A stretch of 64,000 nt of DNA from Anopheles merus (taxonomy: Eukaryota > Arthropoda > Insecta > Diptera > Culicidae), in contig NC_054083.1 of the NCBI RefSeq assembly GCF_017562075.2, positions 4,463,948 through 4,527,947 of the forward strand, given 5' to 3'. The notes beneath the pieces were generated by a model, which saw nothing but the letters and a program-made list of their open reading frames with translations, was not told where the DNA came from and searched no databases. Positions 9,776 to 22,300 of this stretch are shown one piece after another. The translations under genes were made by a program, and so were the position numbers. The stretch's first letter is position 1, and each line of letters begins with the position of its first letter.

Positions 9776-10291
9776 CAGTGTTGTAAACTGTTGACTTTTT
9801 TTTGACATTCGCAGTAGGCTACTGGTTAAAATAATTTTTCGTACATAACATTCACTGTTGCCATGACACGACTGTTGAAGAACGACATTCATTTCTGTAG
9901 TTACCGTCAGTGTCTTTCCGATGACATGACTGTTAAAAAATGTAGTTTGAATGTCAATTAACATTCATCTTGTGAATCCAGAACTGCCTGGTGCCTTTAC
10001 CGATCGTAAGTGACTAAAAAATTAGATATTTTTACTTGGCTAGTGCGAAAATCAGTGTCTTCTTGCTGGAGTACACGAATTTTAAAGAAAAAATGTCTCA
10101 AAGGAGAAGGCGATGTAGTGCCCTCGAAAATGAAAGTCAAATGAATGTCGCCAAAAAATGTCGTCGACATTTTTGTCGACGACATTTTTTGACATAACTG
10201 TAGAATGAAAGAGTGAAAACTATATGCGAAGCTTCAAATCGTGTCAAAGTAGGCAATTTCATGTCGAAGAACGTCACCGCTAACAACACTG
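9776..10291. mobile_element. hAT-type MITE inside Harbinger transposase
   Basis: The 516-bp element has termini CAGTGTTGT / ACAACACTG and exact 8-bp duplications GTCACCAA at 9768-9775 and 10292-10299. CAGTG ends and an 8-bp TSD are the hAT signature. Removing it rejoins the Harbinger codons for PWLVT and PKRN. No coding capacity. It contains a strong hairpin at 10153-10190. Confidence 0.88.
10153..10190. repeat. Perfect 16-bp-stem hairpin
   Basis: AAAAAATGTCGTCGAC, a 6-nt loop, then the exact complement. It lies within the hAT-type MITE. Confidence 0.9.
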
Positions 10292-10943
10292 GTCACCAAC
10301 CAGGGTTTTGCTGGATATGGTGAGTCACCTACAAAATAGATTTGTTTACACTATACGGCGTGTTATTAACGACCTAATACAGTGGAGCGCTGTTTATCCG
10401 GGCTTCTCGGGACTTGACCTCACCCGGATATGCGAATAACACGGATAATGAGTCTAATGATATATTTTATCACCATTTCTTGATTAATGTTTGGAAAATT
10501 TTCTTATTTTTTGATAAAAATAACCCAGTTTTTATTAACTTCATGTTTTTCCAATGAGAATATTTGAAATTTGCCATGAATTATAGCGTTTTTTGTGATG
10601 GCAGTGTGCTCTTCTAACCGCTTTTTCAAATATCCTGCACATAAGGCTGCGCTCTGGCACCAATCGAACACGACATCCGACTCGAGCAAACCCATATAAT
10701 CATATGGAGATGCACTGTCAGACACAAACAAACAAACAAGACAAACATATCAAATCCCATACATTTTTCATGTTCGATGTGGGGTACAATTTGTGCTAGA
10801 GCGCCGGGTAACGCAATGTTACCTTTGTATTGAACTGTCATTTCTCAACAGCACGGATTAACGAACAGCCGGATAAAAGGTACAGTATCGGACAATAAGA
10901 AAGGGCCTTTTTTTTCATCGCACCGTGCACTTGTTTACCACTT

Positions 10944-10948
<5 letters not shown>

Positions 10949-11016
<68 letters not shown>
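10949..11016. repeat. (TG)n microsatellite
   Basis: About 33 uninterrupted TG units just inside the left end of the Tc1-like element. The Cys/Val and Thr/His open frames across it are artefacts of the repeat. Confidence 0.95.
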
Positions 11017-11018
<2 letters not shown>

Positions 11019-12051
11019 TGCACCTGGGATGCGCGGGTTTGTGTCCGAAGAAACGTGGCTTGGCATGATGGCATATTACCGTCAAAGTATTCTGATAATG
11101 CTTGTTATCATATAGCGCGTGGCCACGGAGGTGAAAAAATGTTGAATTTTTTTCAACTTCGTAAAAATTGCTTGTCAACTGCAAAAAAGAGGGTTTCTCG
11201 TGGCCGCACCAAAAACATACACAAGAATGACAAAAAGCTCCAACATCTGAATATCATCGATATTTTGTTTAAGAAGCAGGAAATAGGTACATAAATCAAT
11301 TAGAATCATGCATTTTAGCATTATTATCATATCAATGGGTCACAGCTGCGCCAAATAGCTGTTTGTTTACGCTTTTTCGCGAACGTCAAATTTTGTCACT
11401 TTTTGTCAACTTTTGTCAACTTTATTTCCTGGCTGCTCCAGGTTACAAAATTTTGACAAAAGCTCCAAAAAGTGACAAAAGCTCACGTTTTGAAAAATTT
11501 GTCAGCATTTTGTCACTCTCATGGCCTTTCGCCTATATAAAACAGCATGCGTTCACACTTGAATAAAAGCTAATGTTTGCATCGACAGCCGCGCTTGTTC
11601 CTGAGACGAGAACGCAGGTGTGCTGTTTGATGAATGTCAATGCGACAGCGGTGTGAAATGGAAACGCGCACAATAGCAATAAACTCGGCATACCCTCACA
11701 GGTGTTTCGCCAGTGCACGCCATTGAAAGGCCTGCGTGTATCTCCGTGTTGAACGTTGTGTGCGCATGGGAAACTTTGTGCGTGCATTGAGCAAGCGCGC
11801 TGGTGTTATTTTCAATGCGCGTTTTGTTTCATGAGCGCGGCAGTTTTCAGTTTTCAGTATTCTTGACTTGATTGGGTAGACGGTCACTCGCTTACTCATT
11901 GATAGTTTTTATCCATACGGTTTTTTCGCTGCTCGACAATGATGTGATTCATCGCGTATGAAAGCAGAACGCAGGCAGTGCACGGCATCAGTCGTGTCCA
12001 AGTTTTTAACCAGTGCGTTCTTGACGGTCCAAGCAAGCAACTTTTGTAACA

Positions 12052-12300
12052 ATGGGTCGAGGTAAACATTGTACCGATTATCAGCGCCATATCATAAAGC
12101 GAATGGCGGCTGCTGGCATTAAGCGCAAAAGATCGAATACGTTATGGAACGATCGCGCACTTTTGTGGCAAACGCGCTTCGGACAACCGAAACGCGCAAG
12201 TCACCCGGACGTCCTAGGAAAACCACGGGGGAGGAATACCGTGAGATTGTTAATATATCTAAGAAGCACTGCTCGCGAGGGCGGTTGCCCTGCTAATTAC
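12052..12300 (+). pseudogene. Tc1-type transposase N-terminus (remnant)
   Basis: The start MGRGKHCTDYQRHIIKRM looks like the first helix-turn-helix of a Tc1-family transposase. After a gap and frameshifts, a GRPRKTT-like AT-hook (about 12203-12225, other frame) and an EIVNISKKH-like second HTH follow. The DDE catalytic domain is absent: after 12300 there is only A/C-rich simple sequence up to the right TIR. It is therefore a deletion derivative. Identification rests on the GRPR motif and its spacing from the N-terminal HTH. Confidence 0.55.
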
Positions 12301-12364
12301 AACAAAAACCTAACCAAAAATACAAAAAAACTACTAACAGATCTATCCGAAACGACATACTTTT

Positions 12365-12485
12365 GACAGAAACTGACAGAAACACACACAAATACCCACT
12401 CAAAATACACAAACACACACATACAAACATACAAACACACACACATATGCACACACAAACACAAACAAATACAAACCACACATAA
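12365..12485. repeat. Degenerate CA-rich simple sequence
   Basis: Repeated ACACACA/CAAACAC motifs between the Tc1 remnant and its right TIR. No gene. Confidence 0.8.
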
Positions 12486-13413
12486 ACCTGTCCCAACGGG
12501 TGCATGGTGCGTTGATAAAAAGACCCTATCTTATTGTCCGATACTGTATCCGGATAAACGGCGCTCCACTGTGCTCTGTAGCTAGGCTGCCTAACTTCGT
12601 TTTTTTGTGCAAAAAACTGTCAAGGCTGGTAATATCTCAAACATGCGCATCGTAATTTGCCCCGCTTAATGTTGCGTTTACATACCGTATGCGCATTAAA
12701 TTCTCGCATACCTAAAAATATATTAAACATGAATGGTGTCAGAAAGAGTATGTAATTTGTAATGTCAGAATGTTTGTAATTCATTTTAGTGGTTATCTTA
12801 CCATTAATGCATTTAAGCGTTAGAAGCCCTTTCTGTTGTAGTGTTGATCCCTATCATGGGTTGGTGCAATTATTTTTATGTGCATACCACCCACTCACAT
12901 CACTACTCCAGGAATACCACTTCTTGATAAAAAGTATCTCCGCGCCTCCTGCTGCTCATCATTACTCATTTCTGCACTTATCCATTTAGGGCACAAAGTG
13001 TCTTCTAATATTTTTAGAGTTTTTGCAAAAAAGACTGAAAATTCCATTTGGGCAATTTCCTCGTTGAAGCTCTGTCCTGCACCATGTTGATAGCTTCCTT
13101 CGGCTAAGAACCGCAACGTTGCCGCTAATATTTCCCTATGATTTAAGCCTTTTCTTTTTATTGGAGGAAACTTGGGAGCAATTTCAGCATTTCCTTAAAC
13201 ATCTCCTTAGAAATGCGAAAATGTTTCGTAAAACTAGAATGAAAAGAGTAAGGGTTATCTTATCCCATTCCAATAAACTTCTTGTACTTACGCATGGTTC
13301 GGAAGTTCCAAGGGATCAGCCATGCTGCGTAGCAATCGTCGCTGCGCGACAAGATTTTCCACTCTTTCGCTATCACTGCTATCACTTTCAATAACGTAAT
13401 ACGTCGAAATCAT

Positions 13414-13989
13414 TATTATGCGTCTAAATAATGTATTTTGATCAATCCAAATTTGTGATCAAAACTACGCAAACACCAGTGTTTACTTTTCAACGGTTTT
13501 TTTTTTTCATCAGCAGCGACTCCAACGAGCAACCATACAGGGTTTTTGAGGATTATATAGACATGTTCAGCTATTTGTAGATTCGTTCAGGTACTTTATT
13601 TTTTTGTTGATTAAAGTTGTCCAACTCTTGGCAAGATATTGGCGTTCGCGAAGTGCCTCATCAGGGCCGAGCGAGTAATAGCATAACGAATGGCTACTAT
13701 TTTGACCAGTGTTTTCTTCTCGCATTTCTCGCTTATTTATTACTTTTTCTAGTTTTGTAATGGTTTATATCTTTAAAATACCCTTATTTAAGGTGTTCGA
13801 AGAAATATATTCATCACCAATTGATATCAGAAGTAAAATAACTCAACAAATTCGGTGTCCATCTTTCCCTATGACACAGTGTCCGTCTTTCCCGCTTTGG
13901 TGTCAGGATGTTTAAAACAGCAGAAAACAAGATTTTTTCATTCTCGTTCTTTTGCCAGTTTTTTGTTACATGTTACCAGTGTGCCAGTA
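13414..13989. other. Unassigned DNA between Harbinger and Helitron
   Basis: AT-rich, with poly-T tracts (13499-13508). No recognisable gene. TACAGGGTTTTTGAGG at 13546 resembles a TIR start, but no partner end was found. Confidence 0.5.
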
Positions 13990-14080
13990 TTAGTATTGTT
14001 CCTGTTAGACTTAAAAACAGGCTTTCCTTAAACACCACGGGCACTATGGTTAATTATTTACCTGCATCAATCTTTTTTAA

Positions 14081-14570
14081 TTAATCAATCACCTCGTGGT
14101 AAACAATGTTTCTCACTATGACACCCTCAAGAGCATAATCGGGATTCACTATCAGCAACGTAAAGCTGTCCGTGTGCGAACACATCTGAGGGTAGGTACA
14201 AACCAAGATGACGTAGGGATTGGCCTTGCGCCTTGTTTATAGTCATTGCGAAGCAAACTTGGACCGGGAATTGCTTGCGACGAATTTGAAACGGAAGGTT
14301 TACATCGTTGCTATCACAAAACATACGTAGCAACAACACATCGTCTCCCTGCCGTTTCCCAGTGAAAATCCGTGCATGTAAGCAATGTGGTTTCATATCG
14401 ATGATCTGTAAACGCGTCCCATTGCATAGCCCTCGCTCGGTGTTAAGATTTCGCAGAAGCAGTACCGGTGTGTTTTTCTTCAACTGCAGACAATGAACTG
14501 GAAAACCGCTCACATTAATAGAGTGCAGAAACTCTGCTGGCAACTGAAGCGCATCTTGCTCTTCCGGGTT
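14081..14570 (-). pseudogene. Helitron helicase C-terminal part
   Basis: Minus strand, from the LINE junction at 14570 to the stop at 14081-14083. It includes the Pif1-type motifs of Helitron helicases: NPEEQDALQLP, a TPVLLLRNLN block, NGTRL, MTINKAQGQS (motif VI region) and the GQLYVA block. A frame change near 14130 is needed to reach NIVYHEV at the end. Together with 19381-23750 this is one gene split by the LINE. The open frame above 14570 (to 14726) is LINE 3' sequence. Confidence 0.85.
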
Positions 14571-14588
14571 GATGATGATGATGATGAC
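14571..14588 (-). repeat. LINE-1 3' tail, (ATC)n
   Basis: Five GAT units on the plus strand at the junction with Helitron sequence. CR1-type LINEs often end in short tandem repeats rather than poly(A). Confidence 0.7.
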
Positions 14589-14946
14589 CCACCTCTGACC
14601 CCTACAAAGGATTGAGATGTTCGATGTATCTTGCGATAATTTGGTAAAGCTACAAATATTCAAACGAGTAGATGTTTGGGAGCTGAGCAAAGCATAGAGG
14701 TATGACGAGTTATTAGCCCGAACCACACCAATCTACCAAGCTCCGAACCCGGAGTCTACTGTACGCGCGCGTGTCTCAATTCAATGTAGTCTCATTCTAT
14801 TAATTTTTTGTATATTTATAGTTTTAAAACTTTGGTGCATTTAGAATGTAAATTAGTTTAAAAAAAAATTTCATCGCATTTTAAAGGACAAAAAAAAAAG
14901 AATGAAAAAAATCATCATCACCTATAGTTGACAATTGACAATACAT

Positions 14947-17702
14947 TTAGACTACATTAGTTCTAACAAAATCAGAGCACAATTTTCTAAACTCAGATAA
15001 CGAACCAGCATTGATGATTTCCTGTGGCATTCTATTGTAATACTGGATACCTCTGTGAAACAAAGAATTTCTGGCTCCTGCAGTCATATAGTTTGGCACT
15101 CTTGGAGCATTAGCTCCCCGTGTGGGGTAATTGTGAATGTCTACTCCTCTCACAACTCTTTGCGTAAGATATGTAGGTAGACGTCTTTTTATTAGATTAT
15201 CAATGAATATCATTGTCTGATACGTCACTCTCTGTTTTATGGACATCCACTGTAAGACCATTCGCATTGTAACAGAAGAGGTATAACGCCCACAATCAAG
15301 GATAGCCCGCATTGCCTTATTCTGCAGCCTTTGAAGTCGCGTGAACTGTGTTTCAGTCACCAGAAACAAAATCGAGGCACAAAAATCTAGATGAGGTCCA
15401 ATAAGTGATAAGTATAATTGTATCTTACCGCAACGGTTTACATCCTTTCTCAGTCTGCAAATAACTCCAACCTTTTTGGCCACCTTCTTTATAACGTTAT
15501 CAATATGGTCCGTAAATCTGAGTTTATCGTCAACTATCACTCCTAAATATTTTATACTAGATACAATTTCTACAGATACATTATTTATTACTAATTGAGT
15601 GGGTAGGCTAAATAGTCTTCGACACACAACCAAGGCTTTAGTTTTCTCAGGATTCAATTTGAGTTCCTTATGTTTCAGCCACCCATCCAGTGAGTCCAGA
15701 TCCTGATTGAGTTTCCTAACAATATCACAATGGTCACTACCACTAATGAAGATGACTGTGTCATCCGCAAATAAATTGATGTCGCAATGCTGTAAAACCC
15801 TTTTCATATCGTTAATATACATTAAGAAAAGTATTGGTCCTAGAACACTTCCCTGAGGTACTCCTAGGGTGTTCTCGACGGCACTTGATATTTTGTTGTT
15901 AAATACAGTTCTCTGTGTTCTGTCCTTTAATGCCAAAACTCATTAACACTTTTAATAATAGTGGCCTCGAAATTGTTTCAAAGGCCCTTTTTAGGTCGAG
16001 GAATACAGCAATTGTAGTCTTTTTACCATCAAAAGCTTCCTTCCATTTTGCCAGCACTAGGTTAAGAGCCGATTCGCTAGAATGACCAACCCGACTAACC
16101 CGACTGTTCAGGTATAAATAAATGATTGCTGTTTATATATTCTACTAATTGTTCTTTAACAACTGTCTCTAATACTTTTTCAAAAATATTTAATTTGTTA
16201 ATAGGCCTGAATTCATTTGCAAGAACAGTTCCCGATACTTTTTGTATAGGTACAACAAGCGACTCTTTCCAGGAGGTTGGAAACACTCCTCTCGTGATCG
16301 AATAATTAATAATGTTTAGTAGTTCATGTCCTACAGTATGAAAACAATCTAGCAGGATTTTTGAATTGACATTATTGATTCCTGATGAATTATTTAGATT
16401 TTTGACCACGTTTTTCAATTGTCCGTAGGAGATAGATCTAAAGTTAAATATATAGTCCGTTTCTCGAAGACTTGCGTAAGCTTCATTAGTTTGACCAATA
16501 CTACGATGAATGTCCAATACGCTCTGGACAAAGAATTTATTGAAAGTTTCAGCAATTTTCTCTGAGTCATACACCATTGATCCATTGAATATTATACAAG
16601 GACTATTAATAGTTCCTCTTGGATTCAGTAAAGATTTTAGGATTTTCCAAAGTTCCTTACTATTCTTTCTATTCTGATTAATTTTATGTTCAAAGTATGA
16701 TCTTCGGGTTGTAGTTAAAGCTCTACTATACAAATTTCTAGCTGTTTTATAAATTGTCCAATCATAATTCTGGTTTGTTTGGAGAAATTTGTTATAGTAT
16801 TTGTCTCGTTTATGTTTCTGCTAGGCCAATTGAATTGTGTACCATTTAGCTGAACAATTTGTGTTTATTGTTTTCTCTTGCACAAGCTGTGACATACTAT
16901 TCTCTAAGACAGCTGTTAACCTAATACATTTATCGTTGATATTAGCAACATTTTCCTGAATTCCTTCAGACACCATCCTATTCAAAATTTCTGGAGAGTA
17001 CTTTTTCCAGCACTTAACTCGTAATAGATTAGTACGGGTATATTTTTCATCGATTGACCATTGAATTGTTTCATGATCTGAAATTTTTAAGTTGTTTTTA
17101 ATGCAAGTTGAAACTGAATAGTTATTTGTATATATGTGGTCAATCAATGTTCTACTACTGCGTGTTATTCGTGTGGGCAGATTCACTATTTGTCGTATGC
17201 CCAATCCTTCTGTAATCCTTTTTAGATGTCTAGACTCAGATGCATTCATCCAGTTGATATTAAAATCTCCCATCACTATATTTATTTTATCGTATTCTAA
17301 AAATTGTTCTAACCACTCTTCAAGAATAGCTAGGAACCTAGAAGGACTCGAACTGGGTGAGTGATAGATTAGGCCGTACCTTGCTTTTGTAGTATTTTTC
17401 AAAACTGAAATTGCTAAGAACCAGTTACCTTCTTTCGCTTCATTTAGGAGCACCTTAAATTGTACTGAGCTATGTATATACATTGATACACCACCAGTGT
17501 GTCTAGAATGTGATAAACATGAAACTGTATTATAGCCTTTTAGCGAATATTGTTCGAAGGCTTCCGGATCAACTATGTGAGTCTCAGATAGAAATATTAG
17601 TATGGGATGTATTTCGTCAACCATAGTTTTAAGCATACTGTAATTAGAAGACAGACCTCCAATATTTAAGTATACATAAGGAAAACTCTTTTTATGTTTC
17701 AT
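14947..17702 (-). pseudogene. LINE-1 ORF2: endonuclease and reverse transcriptase
   Basis: Apurinic endonuclease domain 16821-17702, with LNIGGL, LSETH and the catalytic block VMGDFNINW. An in-frame TAG (16821-16823) interrupts the linker. Reverse transcriptase from 16733 down: KVSGTVLANEFRPI, then a frameshift near 16090 at a small CCGACTAA duplication, another near 15935, then GVPQGSVLGP and the catalytic FADD box (about 15780). The C-terminal thumb carries YLGV and PHLDFCASIL and ends at 14947. The domain order and GDFN/FADD motifs fit the CR1/Jockey group. At least three lesions make it inactive. Confidence 0.85.
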
Positions 17703-17717
17703 GGTGGATGTTAATTG

Positions 17718-19084
17718 CTATTGAACTAGTTCTTGATTCCTCAGTTTTAGCTTCTTATAACAAGGACACTGGTAACTATTAGCCGCATGTTCAATGTTAT
17801 ATTTTAATTTCCTGTTCTCATTTGCTACAATACAATTTATACATTTAAACAAATTAGCATCTTTTGTGCACTGTTCCGTTGTGTGATTGTCACTGCAACG
17901 CGAGCATGCAACTTCATTTCTACAATCCACACTCTTATGTCCAAAGCGTCCACATTTGTAACATCTCATTACATGGAAGGACTCTTTCACTAGACAGCGA
18001 TCAAATCCGATATAAACCTTATCTTTTTTGTAAAATAAAGAGCTGTAGCGGAATCCACTTCCATCAGCACATTATATTTCTGATATTTAAAAGACTTGTT
18101 TTCATATCGGCCTAAGATTTTGATACATTTACCAGGGATACCTTCGTTTTGGGTTTTGATCAAATCAATTATTTCCCCATTTTCGAGGTTTTTGCTCATA
18201 CCAGACACTCTGAATCGTCTTAAAGGATCTGAGGTTGTATACGAACATCCTAGTTTTGTCTCTATGGCCTGTTTAGCTTTCTCGTGTTCATTTTCCGATT
18301 CAAACTGAATTAGAATCTGCCCTGTTTTACCGTTTCTGAAATTCAAAATTTTATGTTCTTTTGGATTTAATTCAGCCCTTAAATCCAAACGCGTTTTATC
18401 ACATGACTGATCCTTTTTAGGGATTACAATTAGGGTTTTACAGCTTTGAACGTCAGACAGTTTTTTAATTTTGAAATCAACATTATCACGCACATTTTTT
18501 CTCAAATTTAACTCATTTTTTCGTTCAGCTATTTTCTTCGTGGCGCCTGGTGTTATTATGTCCGAGTTTGGACTATTGGTGCGTTTACGTTTGTTACGCA
18601 CTGTAACCCATTCGTTTTCATACGAAGTAGATTGCATACCAGAACTTGTTTGCAATGATGGTTGGGAATTCTTATTTGGCGTGCATGTATTAGAGCAATC
18701 TTCACCCATATTATTTAATGCCACTTGCTTTTCTACTTGTATCACATTTACCTTACCACTACGCTCGCACTTGGCAACTGAGAGTTTAGCATTAAGCGCC
18801 TCAATTAAATCGGATTTCAGTATCTCAAACTTAAGAGCAAATTCTTTCATGAGGGTTTCAAAGCCTGCATCTAGCATCGCTTTGCATTTACCCAAATCAT
18901 TCCTCCCTAAATTCTTTTTGTCACACGCGTCACAACAGAAAACGATGTTAGTCGATTCATTTATCATACGCGCAGCCACTCTACTAACTTTCGTACAATC
19001 TGCGTGAAAGCCTTGGTCGCAACCCACACACACCAACGGACAGTCACCGGCAAGTATGTGTCCGGAGCACTTTACGCACTCCAT
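17718..19084 (-). pseudogene. LINE-1 ORF1 (PHD finger, zinc knuckles)
   Basis: Starts MECVKCSGHILAGD at 19084. The first 60 residues are a PHD-like finger (C-x2-C, C-x2-C, H-x2-C, C-x2-C). A central Lys-rich region and an RRM-like stretch follow, then two CCHC knuckles (CYKCGRFGHKSVDC and CSRC...TEQC) around 17860-17970. A 1-nt change in an A/T run near 18030 shifts the frame, so the first open segment stops at 17990 while the knuckles lie in the next. ORF1 proteins bind element RNA. The stop at 17718 precedes the ORF2 start by only 15 nt in the same frame. Confidence 0.8.
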
Positions 19085-19380
19085 GACACGTACCTTACCT
19101 TACACTTCACAGCACAAGAATATCACACACACAGGCAAATAAATATAAAAATATCCGAACGCATCCGTAAGTGACGCTTCTTCGTTGACTCAACAGCTAC
19201 ACACAATAAATTAAAACGTAAACAAATACTTATCCTTATACCATCAAACTATATATTAATTACCACACCCATTCAGTTAGGGTCATAATAACAACAACTG
19301 ATTGGATGCTTCTCGTCAAATTCACACTTAAAAAGCCGATTCAACACGGAGCTACAGATGCACAGACACACTCTACATTT

Positions 19381-22300
19381 GTCAACTGTACGAGAATCGA
19401 CCAACGTGTCTACCGAAAGATACTCCTGCACCAGGCCAAGTAATTGTTCCAACACACTGTTGTTGATAGCTGTCACATCAGAATTTTTTGGTGACAGTAT
19501 TGCTCGATCTGTGAAATATTCTGCTTTTCGATAATGTCAACGTAAGTTCGGATAAACTCGCTTAACCAAATTCCTCACGTCGGCATCAATGCTGGAAGAG
19601 TGGGGTAACACCATATCGTGCGGAAGCTTTGCTACAGAGGCGTGCATTCCTGGATATGTGGAATGGCGACCCTCACCGATGCAGAGTAGAAAATCAGCAA
19701 ATTGTTGTAGGTCATTGGCATTATGTACGGTAGGCGCAGTTCGAACGCGCATATTGGTTTTTAACCGCAAAACCCGAAACAGCCTCTACATTGGACTTTT
19801 CTTAATACATTGCTGAACTACCTGTGCATCGGTACCTTTCGGGACTATAGGTAAAATCTGCCGGAAGTCACCACAAAGCAGTACCACCTTACCACCAAAC
19901 GGCCGATGTACACCTACAATGTCTTGTAAGCTACGATCTACTGCTTCCAGAGCAAAGCGACTGCTCATCGAAGCTTCGTCCGAGACGATAAGCGAGGTTT
20001 GCCGCATTAGGTCCGCAAGCGACAATTGGGTAGCGCGGGTAGGTATGTTGCAGATGCTATACTCCTCCAGCACCAGTGGCAGCTTAAAAGTTGTGTGCAC
20101 TGTTCTACCACCAGTCAGAAGTAACGCGGTGATACCGCTCGCAGCTGCAGCCAAAGCTATCTTTGACTTTCGCCTCGTATACGCCAGAATTTTCTCTAAG
20201 AGGAAAGATTTTCCTGTACCATCAGGACCATCCAAAAAGAAAAGGTTGTAATGCTTCTTCTGGACTTCTGGAAAATCTTCTGTCTCTGGTCCGATACGAT
20301 CTACCGCGGCAGTGACCATATCGTACACCACTCGTTGCTCGGCATTCAGTAGATTTATCGATGCAAGCGTTTCGTCTAGTAAATTGATACTATACAAACG
20401 TTTTGCATCGATGTGCGAATTTACATCGTTATGCTGATCGGATTGAAGGTGGATCGGAAGATGTTGAAAATCAGCCAATTGTGGCATGTCTGGAAAGTTG
20501 GTCAGCGTTTTTGATGGTGTCATTTGGCGCAAGTATCTGTCGATGACGCGCAGAGCACAACATTGCTCTTGTGTACGCAGCAGCATGTTTTGATCAGAGC
20601 CCTGTGTTGTATAACGCTCTCGATGCTGCCAATGGAAATCCTCACATAAATGTAACACGTACGACTCCCACAGGCGGCGAGGATTTTGTGACTGTTGCGA
20701 AAGGATGATTGCGAACAGATTGCGCAGTTGAGATGGCATATGGAACGAAACGGCTTCCTGCATTGCCCGATCCCATTCATGGTCATCTTTTAGCAGCCCA
20801 GCCATAGTAGCTGCTTCATGGTAAGACGCATAAACGATACCGTCAACCGTCCGAAGGTCTTCAAATGAAGTTGAGCCCTTGCGATAGCACAGCATCAACC
20901 GCAAGCAGTACCGTTCCATCTGCGACATCGGACAGTATACCATACGACCAATCACGATGCTTGCCTCACGAATGCGTTGAATCCACTGACATCCTGGCAT
21001 ATCGGAAGTACGTCGGTAGCTCTTGATATGTGAGATTTCGCGCGGAAGGATCGTTTGCCATCAGCTGAAAGAAGCGCGTTAGCATTGTGTGGTGGCCTCA
21101 TTCGATAACAGATTCGATGTTTTCGTTCGAATTCAAGACGATTCCCTGCTGGTTCTCGAGGTGTATCAGTAGTACGACGACAGTGACTGTGTTTGCCTGC
21201 ATCTCAAAACCGAAAATGATTGCCATGGCCTGAGATGCTGGTATGTACCGAGCGTCAAGATATTTTTGTATCTCGTTCAATGATATAGATGGCGCAATTA
21301 CTACTCGGTCGTGTCCCTTATACACGTACTTGTAAAGGTACTTAATACTGGCCACCGACGAACATACCTCGACGTTTATGTGACAATCGTATTTATGACG
21401 CAACCACGGATTGTAGAGTACAACATAACGATTGTCCAGTTGTACACCCTTTACTGTTACAGTACGCTCATCGTTGCGTCGTCTATATAATGCATAACCG
21501 TCATCGGCTTGATTTGTTTCATTGGTGAAATTTTTCGGGAACCTTTTCGAACATACACCATCTTTACATACACGGTGCATCCGGATTCGATCTACCGCAT
21601 GGTCCATGCATCATGCACATGCGTACTGTTTGATAAAGTTGTTCGTTTTCTGGATCCGGGATTTCTGCAGAGACTAAACGGTCATAATCAACCGCCGATC
21701 GTGGCTTGTCCGCTCCAGCAAGCATCAGCAAACAGTGCGCATGAGGAAGGCCACGCTTCTGGTATTCAATAACATGAATGCGTGCAATCTCTTAACCAAG
21801 AACTCCAGCCGAAAGGTCATCCAAGATGGATTTCAGTTTCAGTCGAAACACACGGGCCGCCAGATCTGGTCGATCTGCGGCATGTTGTCGTGGAAACAGA
21901 GCTTCAGATACCTCTACCCATTTCGGGTTGCAAGTGACAGGGTTGCCAGACATAAATCTGGCTTTCCAATAGCTCTTACAATGGCCATCGAATCTTGATA
22001 TTGGGCGCGCATATAGCACTCGCCGCCGGGGAAAGATGAGGCAAGAATAATGCGTGTGCCCGCTTGCCCAAGTGTTCGGTCGTGTTCGAGCGGATCTTCC
22101 GGTAACGGATTGACGATTGGACCAGCAAAATCCATTATGCCACCGTATGCATCGGCACGCAGCTGCGCTTGATGTTCACGATGGAACTTGAGCCGCTGTT
22201 TTTCGATCTTACAGCATTGATCAACAGCGTCTGTTGCATAAGCCGTCCTGCACTTTGGATTAGTGATGTTTGTCCGGCCCTTGTACACATCCGATAAGTG

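Larger units (their letters stand above)
10883..12546 (+). mobile_element. Tc1/mariner-like element nested in the pogo-like MITE
   Basis: The termini CAGTATCGGACAATAAGA and the complementary TCTTATTGTCCGATACTG are flanked by TA on both sides (10881-10882, 12547-12548). The 1664-bp element contains a TG microsatellite, an inverted-repeat stretch (about 11389-11480), a TATAAA-like box at 11532 and the N-terminal remnant of a Tc1-type transposase. The catalytic DDE part is missing. Confidence 0.8.
10380..12571. mobile_element. pogo/Tigger-like MITE carrying a nested Tc1-like element
   Basis: The termini CAGTGGAGCGC...TTTATCCGG and their complement at 12547-12571 match at all but one of about 22 positions. 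The element starts behind TA (10378-10379). The right flank is TG, one change from the expected TA. Its own sequence is 10380-10882 plus 12547-12571, about 530 bp, with no transposase. CAGTG..TTTATCC ends next to TA fit pogo/Tigger-type non-autonomous elements. It interrupts the Harbinger transposase. Confidence 0.75.
9523..13413 (-). pseudogene. Harbinger/PIF transposase (HARBI1-like), multiply interrupted
   Basis: Read on the minus strand. N-terminal exon: 13413 to about 13293. An intron of about 59 nt (GTAAGT donor, CTAG acceptor at 13234). Next comes ALRFLAEGSYQ-like sequence and GIPGVVM (12895-13116), then HIKIIAP and NRKGF (about 12790-12890). An MRIRYVNA block (about 12650-12700) follows a second likely intron. 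After the pogo-like insertion comes GDSPYPAKPWLVT (about 10292-10330). After the hAT MITE come TPKRNAVPDSPEATFNRNH (about 9705-9767) and FGVLKNRFRCL plus the INVCCALHN block (about 9560-9690). This order matches PIF/Harbinger DDE transposases. Stops and frameshifts are scattered (for example after GVVM and before LHYTPEK). Element ends were not identified. Confidence 0.8.
14571..19380 (-). mobile_element. CR1/Jockey-like non-LTR retrotransposon LINE-1, inserted in the Helitron
   Basis: A minus-strand LINE of about 4.8 kb with 5' UTR (19085-19380), ORF1 with PHD finger and zinc knuckles, ORF2 with apurinic endonuclease and reverse transcriptase, and a 3' UTR ending in a (GAT/ATC)n tail at 14571-14588. 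The Helitron sequence resumes precisely on both sides (ASP-rich helicase motifs at 14570 and 19381), so the element looks full-length. No clear TSD is visible. A fragment of the same family is at 48032-48228. Confidence 0.85.

Noticed and set aside
10950..11294. Cys/Val and Thr/His repeat proteins
   Set aside because: Pure translation of the (TG)n microsatellite.
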